From Mariniradius saccharolyticus AK6 (GTDB lineage: Bacteria; Bacteroidota; Bacteroidia; Cytophagales; Cyclobacteriaceae): DNA of 64,000 nucleotides. Positions 1-8,618 of the stretch are shown piece after piece. Within the stretch, counting starts at the first letter, position 1; the number at the start of each line of letters is the position of its first letter. The stretch spans positions 164,094 through 228,093 of the forward strand of contig NZ_AMZY02000001.1 of the NCBI RefSeq assembly GCF_000330725.2. Direction: 5' to 3'. Under the pieces are notes generated by a model that saw only the letters and a program-made list of their open reading frames with translations, was not told where the DNA came from and searched no databases. The translations under genes were made by a program, and so were the position numbers.

Positions 1-294
1 TTGCAGATGAAAATGAATTTCCGGTGGTTACCCATATAAGGTTAGAAGTACGAAGTTAGAGGTACGAGGTTGGAAGTACGAGGTTCAGCACCAAGAACCA
101 AGTGTAGCGTAACTCCTGAAACTCTCCGGCGTTAGCTAGGGTTTTCAAAATTCGACATTGGATATTCGTTGTTCATTATTCGTCATTTTATTAAGAAAGT
201 GACCACGACCACCAATAGAATTGGCTGGTTGAATAGTCATTCTTGTTTTCGCCAAATCCAAACTGCCTTTCCCTTCTTACATTCTGCTTGATGA
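1..294. repeat. Non-coding stretch with degenerate minisatellite
   Basis: No credible gene. Positions 40-85 hold a degenerate tandem repeat of units like GAAGTACGAGGTT. Positions 155-190 hold an A+T-rich run of ATTCG/ATTATTCG motifs that recurs in inverted form near 12083-12120. It lies downstream of the stop of the DUF819 gene. I see no convincing terminator. Confidence 0.6.
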
Positions 295-1548
295 TTACAT
301 CCCATATACCCACTGCATGACCAAGCCACTAAGATAGGCGCCATAAGTACCCGCGGCATATCCCAATACGGCCATCAGCACACCCACGGGCGCCAGGGAT
401 GGATTGAAGGCGGAAGCTACGATGGGTGCTGAAGCCGCGCCGCCGATATTGGCCTGCGAACCAACAGCCACATAAAAGAACGGTGCCTTGATCAGGTAAG
501 CCACAATCAGCATCGTCAGCATATGGATGATGATCCAAATAATTCCAATCAGGAAGAAAACGGGATTATCCAAGACCGCGCCCAAGTCCATCTGCATCCC
601 GATCGTAGCGACAAGGATATACAGCAGCACCGAACCCAATCGGGACGCGCCGACACCTTCTAACTCCCTGGCTTTGGTAAAGGACAACAGCAATCCGCCC
701 GTCGTCGCGATCACCACGATCCAGAAAAAGGTCGAATCAAGCGAATATTGCTTCAAGTTTGGATAATTGGTACCAATAAAAGGCGCTACAATGTCCGCAA
801 TCCAGTGCGACAGACCAGTAATCGCAAACCCTACGCCCAGGATCACCATCGTATCACTCAGGTTTGGCATTCTCATAATTCCGGCGCGGTATTTTTCGAC
901 CTTTTCCTGAAGCTCCATGATGGCGCTGCTGTCTGCCTTGAACAAACGGTCGATTTTCTCGGGCTTTGCCGCCCAATACAGCAATACCGCCATCCAAAGA
1001 TTGGCTACCAGTACATCCACTGCGATCATCTGACTGAACAATGCCGGGCTCGCTCCAAAAACCTCCAACATGGCCGTTTGGTTGGCACCTCCTCCTATCC
1101 AGCTTCCCGCAATCGTGGAAAGCCCCCTCCAAAGTTCGTCAGGTCCTGTCCCTGAAAGAATATCCGGGAAGAATCGGGATACAGTAAAAAGTGCAATCGG
1201 TCCACCGATCATCACACCCACTGTCCCCGCCAAAAAAATAATTAAGGCTTTTGGCCCCAATTTCAAAATCCCTTTCAGATCGATACTTACCGTCAAAAGC
1301 ACCAGCGAGGCTGGCAACATATAGCGGGAGGCAATTTTGTAAAGACCAGAAGATTCTCCTGAAATAATGCCAAGCGAGTTGAAAACAGCCGGAATAAAAT
1401 AACACAGGAGCACCGAGGGTACGATCCTGTAAAACTTGGTCCAAAATGGCTTCTTACTCGCCGAAGTGGCAAAAACAAAAGCCAAAATGGTCATCAACAA
1501 ACCAAATACAACGGCATCGTTGGCAATCAGGGGAACATTCTCTTGCAT
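295..1548 (-). CDS. DUF819 family integral membrane protein (YjcL-like)
   Basis: A polytopic inner-membrane protein of about 417 residues with around ten hydrophobic segments, matching the DUF819 family typified by Bacillus subtilis YjcL, whose substrate is unknown. Family-like features are a Gly-rich stretch with GSWIGGGANQTAMLE near the middle and GSQANIGGAASAPIVASAF near the C-terminus, which resemble the duplicated re-entrant signatures of carboxylate/sodium-type transporters. I chose the ATG at 1548 because the upstream extension (MWYCCKQSWKP) is poor and the Met is followed directly by a typical periplasmic N-terminus and first helix. It is the last gene of a minus-strand group with the NUDIX and lipoprotein genes, 45 bp after the NUDIX stop. 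A transport role is inference. Confidence 0.85.
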   Translation of the reverse strand: MQENVPLIANDAVVFGLLMTILAFVFATSASKKPFWTKFYRIVPSVLLCYFIPAVFNSLGIISGESSGLYKIASRYMLPASLVLLTVSIDLKGILKLGPKALIIFLAGTVGVMIGGPIALFTVSRFFPDILSGTGPDELWRGLSTIAGSWIGGGANQTAMLEVFGASPALFSQMIAVDVLVANLWMAVLLYWAAKPEKIDRLFKADSSAIMELQEKVEKYRAGIMRMPNLSDTMVILGVGFAITGLSHWIADIVAPFIGTNYPNLKQYSLDSTFFWIVVIATTGGLLLSFTKARELEGVGASRLGSVLLYILVATIGMQMDLGAVLDNPVFFLIGIIWIIIHMLTMLIVAYLIKAPFFYVAVGSQANIGGAASAPIVASAFNPSLAPVGVLMAVLGYAAGTYGAYLSGLVMQWVYGM

Positions 1549-1593
1549 AGGTTTCCAGCTTTGCTTACAACAATACCACAAAAGCCCAAAAGA

Positions 1594-2226
1594 TCAAAGT
1601 CTGGATTTTTCCCAGAGAAAGGTAAACTCACCCAACATCATGGCTGTCGCACCCCATACGACTTCCCTGTCGATATCAAAATACGGTGCATCAAACTGAA
1701 AGCCCGAACTACCCTTCACTTTGGTGATTTTGCGGATTTTGGAATCAATCAGTTCAGGAAAAGGGCAAGAAATGATCCGCTCAACTTCTATCGGATCAGG
1801 CTTGAATAGCGGCGTTTCCTCCACAAAACCGATAAATGGCCGTACCAAAAAATTGGAGGGGGGGATATAAACGTCTGACAGGTACCCCAAAATCTTGACT
1901 TTGGATGCATCCACCCCGATCTCTTCCTCTGCTTCCCTCAGCGCCGTAGACTCCAACGAGCTATCTCCTTCCTCGAATTTCCCGCCTGGAAAAGATACCT
2001 GACCTCCATGCACGCCCGGATATTCGGGCCGTTTGATAAAGGGGACAAAGGCACTGCTTTGGTCCGGGAAAAGCAGCATCAGTACGGCGCCTTTGCGGTG
2101 GTCTTCCCGAATCTGGAACCGCTTGGTGTCAATCGGCATCGGTGCCATAGAAAGCTGCCCCTCGATCCCCGGCAAGGGTTGCCTGAGCAAGATTTCCAGC
2201 CTATTGACGATCTGTACCAGCTTCAT
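1594..2226 (-). CDS. NUDIX hydrolase, CoA pyrophosphatase type
   Basis: A 210-residue NUDIX hydrolase. The NUDIX box is complete (GGKFEEGDSSLESTALREAE followed by EEIGV), and directly upstream is the extended motif RPEYPGVHGGQVSFPGG typical of the NudL/UPF0035 subgroup that cleaves coenzyme A and acyl-CoA to 4'-phosphopantetheine and 3',5'-ADP. It is cytoplasmic, with no signal sequence. Its start overlaps the 3' end of the lipoprotein gene by 26 bp, so translational coupling is likely. CoA pyrophosphatase is the best guess from motif context; other nucleotide-diphosphate substrates are possible. Confidence 0.88.
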   Translation of the reverse strand: MKLVQIVNRLEILLRQPLPGIEGQLSMAPMPIDTKRFQIREDHRKGAVLMLLFPDQSSAFVPFIKRPEYPGVHGGQVSFPGGKFEEGDSSLESTALREAEEEIGVDASKVKILGYLSDVYIPPSNFLVRPFIGFVEETPLFKPDPIEVERIISCPFPELIDSKIRKITKVKGSSGFQFDAPYFDIDREVVWGATAMMLGEFTFLWEKSRL

Positions 2227-2905
2227 CTTGGGGGAAAGGAATGTTCTTCAACTTCTCTCTCAGGTATTTCGATTTGGGATATTGGGATGTCCGAAGTGGG
2301 CTGGAATACTCGATATAGCTTCTATCGGCCACATTGACCAGCCAAACCATCGGACTGACGCCATTTTCATATTCAAAAAATCCGGATACCATCAAATAGT
2401 CAGGTGATACCCACACAGCTTCCTGAAATCCTCCCGAAGGCCCAATGAACAAGAGTCTTTGCCGCATGCCATTGGATCTGAAAAAAATCACCTCCGAATC
2501 GGGATTGAAAGCCACACTTCCCTCCTCAGGAATTACTACTTTATAGCTGTAGATATCCACCACTCCCAATCCGTCGGGATGGGGAATGAGATAGGGGAAA
2601 AAAGGATTCCCCGCTTGGATAAAGTTCTCCTCCGGCCATTCCAAATCCTCATACTCCAGCTGTTTGCTGAGTTGAAAAGCACTGGGGTCAAACGAATTAT
2701 CTATGGATTTCCAATGGGACTGCCAAGCAGGCATTTGCTGGATACCTGAGGCCAGCAATTGGGCCATTTCCTCCTCCTTGCTCAATTGGCTGGTGTCGGA
2801 TACTTCCTCGGATTTCTCCTTCTGAAAGGAACACGCCGCCAACAACACAATGATCAACAAAGAAAATTTGCTGAGAATACATCTCTTGACTTGGGTACGC
2901 ATCAT
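2201..2905 (-). CDS. Hypothetical lipoprotein
   Basis: A 234-residue protein with a lipoprotein signal peptide: basic N-terminus, hydrophobic core and the lipobox LLAAC, with Cys about residue 25. The mature part is acidic (QKEKSEEVSD), then probably a beta-rich domain; I do not recognise a family. The ATG at 2905 is preferred over a GTG at 2920. It is the first gene of the minus-strand unit with the NUDIX and DUF819 genes. Function unknown. Confidence 0.7.
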   Translation of the reverse strand: MMRTQVKRCILSKFSLLIIVLLAACSFQKEKSEEVSDTSQLSKEEEMAQLLASGIQQMPAWQSHWKSIDNSFDPSAFQLSKQLEYEDLEWPEENFIQAGNPFFPYLIPHPDGLGVVDIYSYKVVIPEEGSVAFNPDSEVIFFRSNGMRQRLLFIGPSGGFQEAVWVSPDYLMVSGFFEYENGVSPMVWLVNVADRSYIEYSSPLRTSQYPKSKYLREKLKNIPFPQDEAGTDRQ

Positions 2906-2947
2906 GATTGGTGAAAACACGAATCAAGCACAAAAACCCCATAAATC

Positions 2948-2983
2948 AAAAAAGGTCCGAACATCGTCCAGACCTTTTTTATC
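2948..2983. terminator. Bidirectional-looking hairpin with A/T flanks
   Basis: Stem AAAAAAGGTC / GACCTTTTTT with a 13-nt loop. The A-run and T-run make it terminator-like in both directions. It sits upstream of both divergent genes, so it ends no annotated gene; it could end antisense transcription or lie in the 5' leader of the lipoprotein operon. Confidence 0.55.
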
Positions 2984-3126
2984 TCTCAAACCTATTAAAC
3001 CTATTGTAGATATTCAATGTATGAATAACCGTTTGAAAGGTATGTAATGTTTTCAAATTCTACAAACAATCGATTGCGAAAATTTTATTCTGCGAGATTG
3101 AAAAAAAGTTTCCGTGTCAAAATCAC

Positions 3127-3167
3127 GTTTTAAGTTACCTGATTTTGCTTACTTAAAACATTTTTTT
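3127..3167 (+). terminator. Terminator-like hairpin upstream of aceK
   Basis: Stem GTTTTAAGT / ACTTAAAAC, followed by A and seven T. It lies about 220 bp before the aceK start with no annotated gene before it on the plus strand, so it may end a small RNA or be a leader element of aceK. Confidence 0.4.
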
Positions 3168-3388
3168 GGAAGTTAAAAAATCTGGCATTCTGAGAAAAAA
3201 TTTCCAATTCGGTACCTTATTTTTCCAACTAAACCACAAATCCACCTGACTTTCAATGAATTTGCAAAATATACCAGATAATCATGCTCAAGTCGCAGAT
3301 CGAAAATTCGGAAGATTCTTCGCCCGCAAAGCCGCTTCGTTCCTGTCGAATATGATTAAATTCAACCCCAGTCAAACAACATTAATCC

Positions 3389-5116
3389 GTGGAAGTCGAC
3401 CCCTCCTACCATACCGCCGTACTTATCCAAGAGGGTTTCCAGCATTACCTCCAAAATTTCCACATCCATACGGATAATTCGCCATGGTTTTACAAAATGA
3501 GAGATTGGGCGGCAAAGCGGGAAAACCAAAGAAAGCGACTGCGCCTTTACAAAGACCATGTCGCCCAAACCAAAACCAAGGTGCTTGCCGAAATCGGTCT
3601 CTATGCAAGCGACTTCTTCTTTTGGAGGGATACAAAGGGCATTTATTCCCGTCTGATAGCAGAACGAAAGGAAAAGGAACTCGCAGAGACATTTTTTAAC
3701 TCGGTCATCCGAAAAACATATCCGGGGCTAGCCATCAACGAAGCGCTGATGTATGTGCATGAAGGCTACAATTCCTGCGACCTTCTGCCTAACGGCCACT
3801 TGTTCAATACCTATTCTGCCAATATGGGTTTGGTCCCAATACTTCGGAAAATCTTTTCCGACTATGATTTCGGAGCGCCCCTGATGGACCCGGAGGCAGA
3901 TATCCATTTCCTCGAGAGCGCGGTCAAAAACGTGATTTTAACTAGATACAAGCCGGACGCAGATACGATCACGCAGATTTGGAAATCCATCTTTTTCAGG
4001 GGAAAATCCGCCTATCTCATCGGACGGACAAGACTTGGGGGAAAATGGATGCCCTTCATCATCCCATTCCTTTATGGCTCAAAAGGCGTTTTTGTCGACA
4101 CCCTGATCTTTGACCCAATTTTGATGTCGGGCCTTTTTAGCTATACGCGCTCCTACTTCATGGTGAAGGTAGATGTCCCTTCACAACTTGTTTCATTTTT
4201 GAATTCCGTCATTCCCAACAAGAAAATCCACGAACTGTATAACTCCATCGGGTTTAACAAGCACGGCAAAACGGAATTTTACCGCGACTTTCTGAATCAC
4301 TTAGCACATAGTGATGACCAATTTGTGATAGCCGAAGGCATCAAGGGTATGGTGATGACGGTATTTACCCTCCCCTCCTACAACATCGTGTTCAAAATGA
4401 TCAAGGACTATTTTGATCCACCCAAGACCATGACCCGCCAGGAAGTGCGGGAAAAATACAAGCTCGTCGGCCTGCACGACCGCGTGGGCCGGATGGCGGA
4501 TACTCATGAGTTTGAGGAATTCCACCTTCCGCTTCGGCGCATTCATCCGGATTTAATGCAGGAATTGCGCAGCACGGTCAATTCCTTGTTGGAAATCCGC
4601 GGAGAAGAACTGATCCTCAAGCATGTGTACATCGAGCGTAGGATGACCCCACTGAACATTTACTTGGATAACTGCAGCCTAGAAGAAGCCAAGCAGGTGG
4701 TCGAAGACTACGGCAATGCCATTATGGAATTGGCACAAGCCAATATTTTCCCGGGGGACATGATGGTCAAAAACTTTGGCGTAACGCGGCAAAAACGGGT
4801 CATCTTCTACGACTACGATGAAATCGAATTTGTGACAGACATGAATTTCCGGGCAAAACCCAAGCCTGAAACCTACGAGCAGATATATTCTCCCGAACCT
4901 TGGTACGAAATCGGGCCAAGGGACGTGTTTCCCGAGGATTTCAAAAGGTTCATGATCGGGCGGGCTGATATCAGGGACTATTTTTTTGAAGTCCATAGCC
5001 GGCTGTTCGATCCAATGTTTTGGCAATCGATCCAAAAAAATATCCGGTCTGGGGAAATGCCCCATGCTTTTTCTTACCCGAGATCAATTCGATTCAGGCC
5101 GAATGAATTGGTATAA
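3389..5116 (+). CDS. aceK: Isocitrate dehydrogenase kinase/phosphatase AceK
   Basis: A bifunctional cytoplasmic enzyme that phosphorylates and dephosphorylates isocitrate dehydrogenase, switching carbon between the TCA cycle and the glyoxylate bypass. The 575 residues match the length of E. coli AceK (578), and the signature blocks align by memory: SYFMV, IKGMVMTVFTLPSYNIVFK, HDRVGRMADTHEFEEF, IERRMTPLNI, ANIFPGDMMVKNFGVTR and YDYDEIEFVTD. The start is GTG at 3389: an in-frame stop lies six bases upstream, and the N-terminus aligns with the E. coli protein. Unusually, isocitrate lyase and malate synthase genes are not adjacent; the gene stands alone between a lipoprotein unit and a barrel protein. 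Confidence 0.95.
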   Translation: MEVDPSYHTAVLIQEGFQHYLQNFHIHTDNSPWFYKMRDWAAKRENQRKRLRLYKDHVAQTKTKVLAEIGLYASDFFFWRDTKGIYSRLIAERKEKELAETFFNSVIRKTYPGLAINEALMYVHEGYNSCDLLPNGHLFNTYSANMGLVPILRKIFSDYDFGAPLMDPEADIHFLESAVKNVILTRYKPDADTITQIWKSIFFRGKSAYLIGRTRLGGKWMPFIIPFLYGSKGVFVDTLIFDPILMSGLFSYTRSYFMVKVDVPSQLVSFLNSVIPNKKIHELYNSIGFNKHGKTEFYRDFLNHLAHSDDQFVIAEGIKGMVMTVFTLPSYNIVFKMIKDYFDPPKTMTRQEVREKYKLVGLHDRVGRMADTHEFEEFHLPLRRIHPDLMQELRSTVNSLLEIRGEELILKHVYIERRMTPLNIYLDNCSLEEAKQVVEDYGNAIMELAQANIFPGDMMVKNFGVTRQKRVIFYDYDEIEFVTDMNFRAKPKPETYEQIYSPEPWYEIGPRDVFPEDFKRFMIGRADIRDYFFEVHSRLFDPMFWQSIQKNIRSGEMPHAFSYPRSIRFRPNELV

Positions 5117-5223
5117 TGGTTTGCAACCCGGAAATGAGGATTGTAATCATTCTTCAAAGGATGACCAATGTTTAGGTTTTGTCTTGAGTTTTTAGCGTAA
5201 TTTTGGCACCAATCCCCTTCACT

Positions 5224-6573
5224 ATGAAATCCCTAATCGCCCTCCCCATATTGCTTCTCCTCCCGATCTTGGCCACTGCCCAACATTCCTATGTGGGCAT
5301 CCAAAATAGCACCAGAAAATCAATGGTGAGCGTCATGATGAATCCCGCCGAAATCAACAATTTCGACCGCAAAGTCGAAGTGAATTTCGTGGGCGTCAAT
5401 GCCTTGTTCGTTAATAACATCCTGAGTTTCTCAGATCTTACTTCCATACAAGAAAACCTGTTGGAGGACCTGATGTCCAAAGCCAACACCCAAGTGAACG
5501 GGGATACTCACGGGTCTGCACTTTTGCCTTCCTTCGGAATTAATCTCGGCAAATGGTCCCTGGGCTGGGCAAACCAATTCAACTCACGGGTAGCACTCCA
5601 CCAAATCAATCCCGATCTTGGCAACAGTGTGATCAGAAGCGCTTCTGCATCGGGCGGGACTACTTATCAACTCAGCAATCCTAACAACCAGCGGGTGAAC
5701 GGTGTCATGTGGTTTGAATCGGGCATCGTCGTGGGGCGGGAATTGATCAACAACGCCAACTCAAAGCTCTCGGTCGGCAGCAATATCAAGATCCTCGTGC
5801 CTGTCAACTATACCAACGTGGGTGTAAGTCAGCTGTCTGGAACACTTACCGTGCAAAACGGAGTAGCCAGCCTTTCCAATGCCAGTGGCACCATGAACCT
5901 GACCTACAACAGGGACATTATCGATGCCCGAAACCTTCGACTGGACTATAGCAACCTTGAAATCAACTCTCCCAGCTCTGTTGGACTTGACTTCGGAGTC
6001 AATTACCAGGCAAAGAAAAATGGAAAGGTTTGGATCAATTCCGGCATCTCGGTCACCAACATCGGCAACCTGAAGTTTGGCACCAGCAACGTCTCCAATA
6101 ACCTGCGCATCAACATTCCTGCAGGAAGCTCTTTCCGCATCGATAGATTCGACTTGGATCTTGAAAACACACTCGACCAACTCACAGGGTCAGGTTTCTT
6201 CACGTTGGATGACACACAGGAAAACATCCAAGTTGGATTGCCAACGACTTTTGCCCTGTATTCAGAAATCAAGTTAACCGATCAGTTTTTTGTCAGTGCC
6301 TTTTGGCAGCAAATGGTCAAAAACCAAGACAAAAACAACCAAGTCCCATTTGTGAATGTGTTTGCAGTCACGCCGAGCATGCTTTTTGGGAAATTTGAGG
6401 TGTTCTCGCCTTGGGGCTACTTCCAAATCTCCGAACTTACGGGTGGCTTGGGCTTCCGCTACGGGGGATTTTTCCTCAGCTCACAAACCGTGCTGACCTC
6501 GCTATTGGCCAACCGAGGCACAGCCGATGTCCAAATGGGCCTCAGTTGGGGGTTTGGACAGCGCAGACAATAG
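5224..6573 (+). CDS. DUF5723 family outer-membrane protein
   Basis: A 449-residue protein with a signal peptide (MKSLIALPILLLLPILATAQ) and a mature part full of alternating beta-strand patterns ending in an aromatic C-terminus (GLSWGFGQRRQ), as in outer-membrane barrels. The opening GIQNSTRKSMVSVMMNPAEI matches the DUF5723 family of Bacteroidota, whose members are uncharacterised. The ATG at 5224 starts exactly at the signal peptide; the upstream frame adds only seven unlikely residues. It is convergent with the sialate esterase, 12 bp between stops. Confidence 0.82.
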   Translation: MKSLIALPILLLLPILATAQHSYVGIQNSTRKSMVSVMMNPAEINNFDRKVEVNFVGVNALFVNNILSFSDLTSIQENLLEDLMSKANTQVNGDTHGSALLPSFGINLGKWSLGWANQFNSRVALHQINPDLGNSVIRSASASGGTTYQLSNPNNQRVNGVMWFESGIVVGRELINNANSKLSVGSNIKILVPVNYTNVGVSQLSGTLTVQNGVASLSNASGTMNLTYNRDIIDARNLRLDYSNLEINSPSSVGLDFGVNYQAKKNGKVWINSGISVTNIGNLKFGTSNVSNNLRINIPAGSSFRIDRFDLDLENTLDQLTGSGFFTLDDTQENIQVGLPTTFALYSEIKLTDQFFVSAFWQQMVKNQDKNNQVPFVNVFAVTPSMLFGKFEVFSPWGYFQISELTGGLGFRYGGFFLSSQTVLTSLLANRGTADVQMGLSWGFGQRRQ

Positions 6574-6585
6574 GCTTTATGGAAA

Positions 6586-8499
6586 TCAATCGCCCAGGGT
6601 CTTCCTAAACGGCACCGCGGGGAGCCTTTCCGAATTGTAGAGATTCACCTCGGGATTGTCTGCCCAAGCATAGCGGATTTCTGTCGGGGACTTGATGCCG
6701 GGATGGAAGACGGTGATTTGGTCCTTGCCGGTGATCTCCGCCTTTGCCAGGACAAAATTCCCATCTGAACCAGCCAAGATAAAACCCTTGACTGATTTGC
6801 CGCCATCAGAAAGCACAAGCCCCTCTCCCACATGGTCCAATTCTAGGAGCACTTTTCCTCCCTCTACTTTGGCTGATTTGAGCATCGGTCCGGAGTGGAC
6901 CACTTCCTCCCCATAGGCTACCTTTCGTGCCGCTTGCCAAAGTCTGATACCGACGTCTTTTTTATTCCTAGGATGAATGTCGTCCGCTTCACCGATATCA
7001 ATGGTCACCGCCATGCCGGTTTTGGGGAGCTCCAGCGTTTGGGTCTGTGCTTCCCGGAGAAAGGCCCAATTTGAATCGGGCTGGATGGGCTTTCTTTCCA
7101 TAAAGTTGGCGAGCTGTACAAATAGGAAAGGAAAATCCCCGATTCCCCAGCTTTCACGCCAAGTTTGGATCATCGTGCCAAAAAGCTGACGGTAGTGGGC
7201 ATGCTCCCCAGTATTGCTTTCGCCTTGGTACCAAATGACGCCCGCGATCGGATACTTCACAATCGGGGCGATCATGGCATTGTACATCATGCCCGGTAGC
7301 CAATTGTGCCATTCAACCACGGGCAGGGATTCCTCAATCGTATTGGAAAACTTCCAAGGTCCCTCAAGGCTAATTGTGCGGTTACTTTCCTTGACGTAAA
7401 ATTGTCCTTCTTTGCCCAAAACGGGGGCATTGTTCCAAGTATTGACAATGCGGACAGACAACAGGTTTTCGCCTTTCTTGAGCATCCCTGCAGGGATTAC
7501 AAACTCATTCAGGCTTTGCCCGAAGTCCTTGAACAGCAGCCGGCCTCCATTCAAGTAGATATAGGCCATTTGCTGGATATCGCCCAGATTGAGCTTTACC
7601 CCCTCGGTCTGATTGACGGTAAATTTCTTCCTGAACCAAGCGATATCCTTCAGGGGATTGTCTGCCGGCAAGTTCACTGTCTGCCATGCCGAATCATCAT
7701 AATCCGGATTGACGACACCTTGGATTTCCCCGTTTTGGGGAGCGAGGACAAGGTCGTTGCGTTTCAGTTCCCGGACTTTGTTGTCAATTACCTCCTGAAT
7801 CCAATAATCCTGCCGGTCAAGGACGTCTTTGGCTTTGTCCCTGTAGGCGTCCATTTCCAGCAGTTTCTCCGCAGCGGTCCAGCCCTGTGCCGGCGTACCA
7901 CCCCAGTTGGATTCGATGATGCCGACCGCCACGCCTTTTTCGAGATGCAAGCGCTTCGCAAAAAACCAGGCTACGGCCGAAAAGCTCAGGATATTGTCCG
8001 CACTAGCCTGTACCCATTGTCCTCCTCGGACATCATACTTTGCCTTGGCATCGTAATCGTGGGGGATTTTGAAAAACCGGATCAAGGGATACTCGGCATC
8101 TGCAACTTCTTCTGCCAGGCCTTCCACCTCGCCACTCATGACCCATTCCATGTTGGATTGACCTCCAGATACCCATACATCGCCGACCTGGATATCGCGG
8201 ATTTTCTTGCCGTTGATGTCGAGTTCATAGGGTCCGGAGGCAGGGAGCGCATCAAACTCCAACAGCCAATAGCCATCGGCATCGACGCGGGTATCCTTCT
8301 GTTGGTTGTTGAAGGTACCGACGACTTTTTGCCCCGGCGTACCGTCGCCCCATACCCGGATGGGTTGATTACGCTGGAAAACCATGTGGTCGGTGAAAAA
8401 CTTGGGCATAAAAACCTCTGCCGTTTCTTCCTCCGACCTACAGCCAACGAGGCCAAAAAAGAGTACAACAGCAATCAGCATCAAGTAGGAATGTCGCAT
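6586..8499 (-). CDS. Sialate O-acetylesterase-like lipoprotein (SGNH family)
   Basis: A 637-residue lipoprotein (lipobox GLVGC, Cys20) with the features of bacterial sialate O-acetylesterases: the SGNH block I motif SGGQSNMEW with the nucleophile Ser, the WYQGESN block, and a late DIHPRNKKDVGIRLW block carrying the catalytic Asp-x-x-His. Between the SGNH halves lies a jelly-roll insert (about residues 270-380, GVVNPDYDDSAWQTVNLP), typical of the family's split architecture. The likely role is removal of O-acetyl groups from sialic acids or other acetylated glycans at the cell surface. No polysaccharide-utilisation genes are adjacent. The large antisense ORF across it is a shadow. Confidence 0.88.
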   Translation of the reverse strand: MRHSYLMLIAVVLFFGLVGCRSEEETAEVFMPKFFTDHMVFQRNQPIRVWGDGTPGQKVVGTFNNQQKDTRVDADGYWLLEFDALPASGPYELDINGKKIRDIQVGDVWVSGGQSNMEWVMSGEVEGLAEEVADAEYPLIRFFKIPHDYDAKAKYDVRGGQWVQASADNILSFSAVAWFFAKRLHLEKGVAVGIIESNWGGTPAQGWTAAEKLLEMDAYRDKAKDVLDRQDYWIQEVIDNKVRELKRNDLVLAPQNGEIQGVVNPDYDDSAWQTVNLPADNPLKDIAWFRKKFTVNQTEGVKLNLGDIQQMAYIYLNGGRLLFKDFGQSLNEFVIPAGMLKKGENLLSVRIVNTWNNAPVLGKEGQFYVKESNRTISLEGPWKFSNTIEESLPVVEWHNWLPGMMYNAMIAPIVKYPIAGVIWYQGESNTGEHAHYRQLFGTMIQTWRESWGIGDFPFLFVQLANFMERKPIQPDSNWAFLREAQTQTLELPKTGMAVTIDIGEADDIHPRNKKDVGIRLWQAARKVAYGEEVVHSGPMLKSAKVEGGKVLLELDHVGEGLVLSDGGKSVKGFILAGSDGNFVLAKAEITGKDQITVFHPGIKSPTEIRYAWADNPEVNLYNSERLPAVPFRKTLGD

Positions 8500-8618
8500 G
8501 TCAGGTAAATTTTGGGTAGGCGAAAATATCGATTCAAATCGATTGGCGCAATATTCCTTCTCTAAAGAGAAAATGAAGAAAAAAAACGGAAATGAACGCT
8601 CCTGATTTACTTGCTAAA

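Larger units (their letters stand above)
2906..3388. other. Divergent intergenic region with two terminator-like hairpins
   Basis: A+T-rich space between the divergent lipoprotein operon and aceK. It holds two hairpins each followed by a T-run (2948-2983 and 3127-3167) and no credible ORF; an open frame from 3256 is blocked from becoming an aceK extension by a stop at 3383. I could not place a consensus promoter with confidence. Confidence 0.5.

Noticed and set aside
3256..3477. 73-codon plus-strand frame before and into aceK
   Set aside because: It overlaps the start of aceK out of frame and shows no protein-like features.
7306..8508. 400-aa open frame antisense to the sialate O-acetylesterase gene
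   Set aside because: It lies entirely on the opposite strand of a well-supported gene, shows no family motifs, and is Cys/His/Pro-rich as typical for shadow frames.
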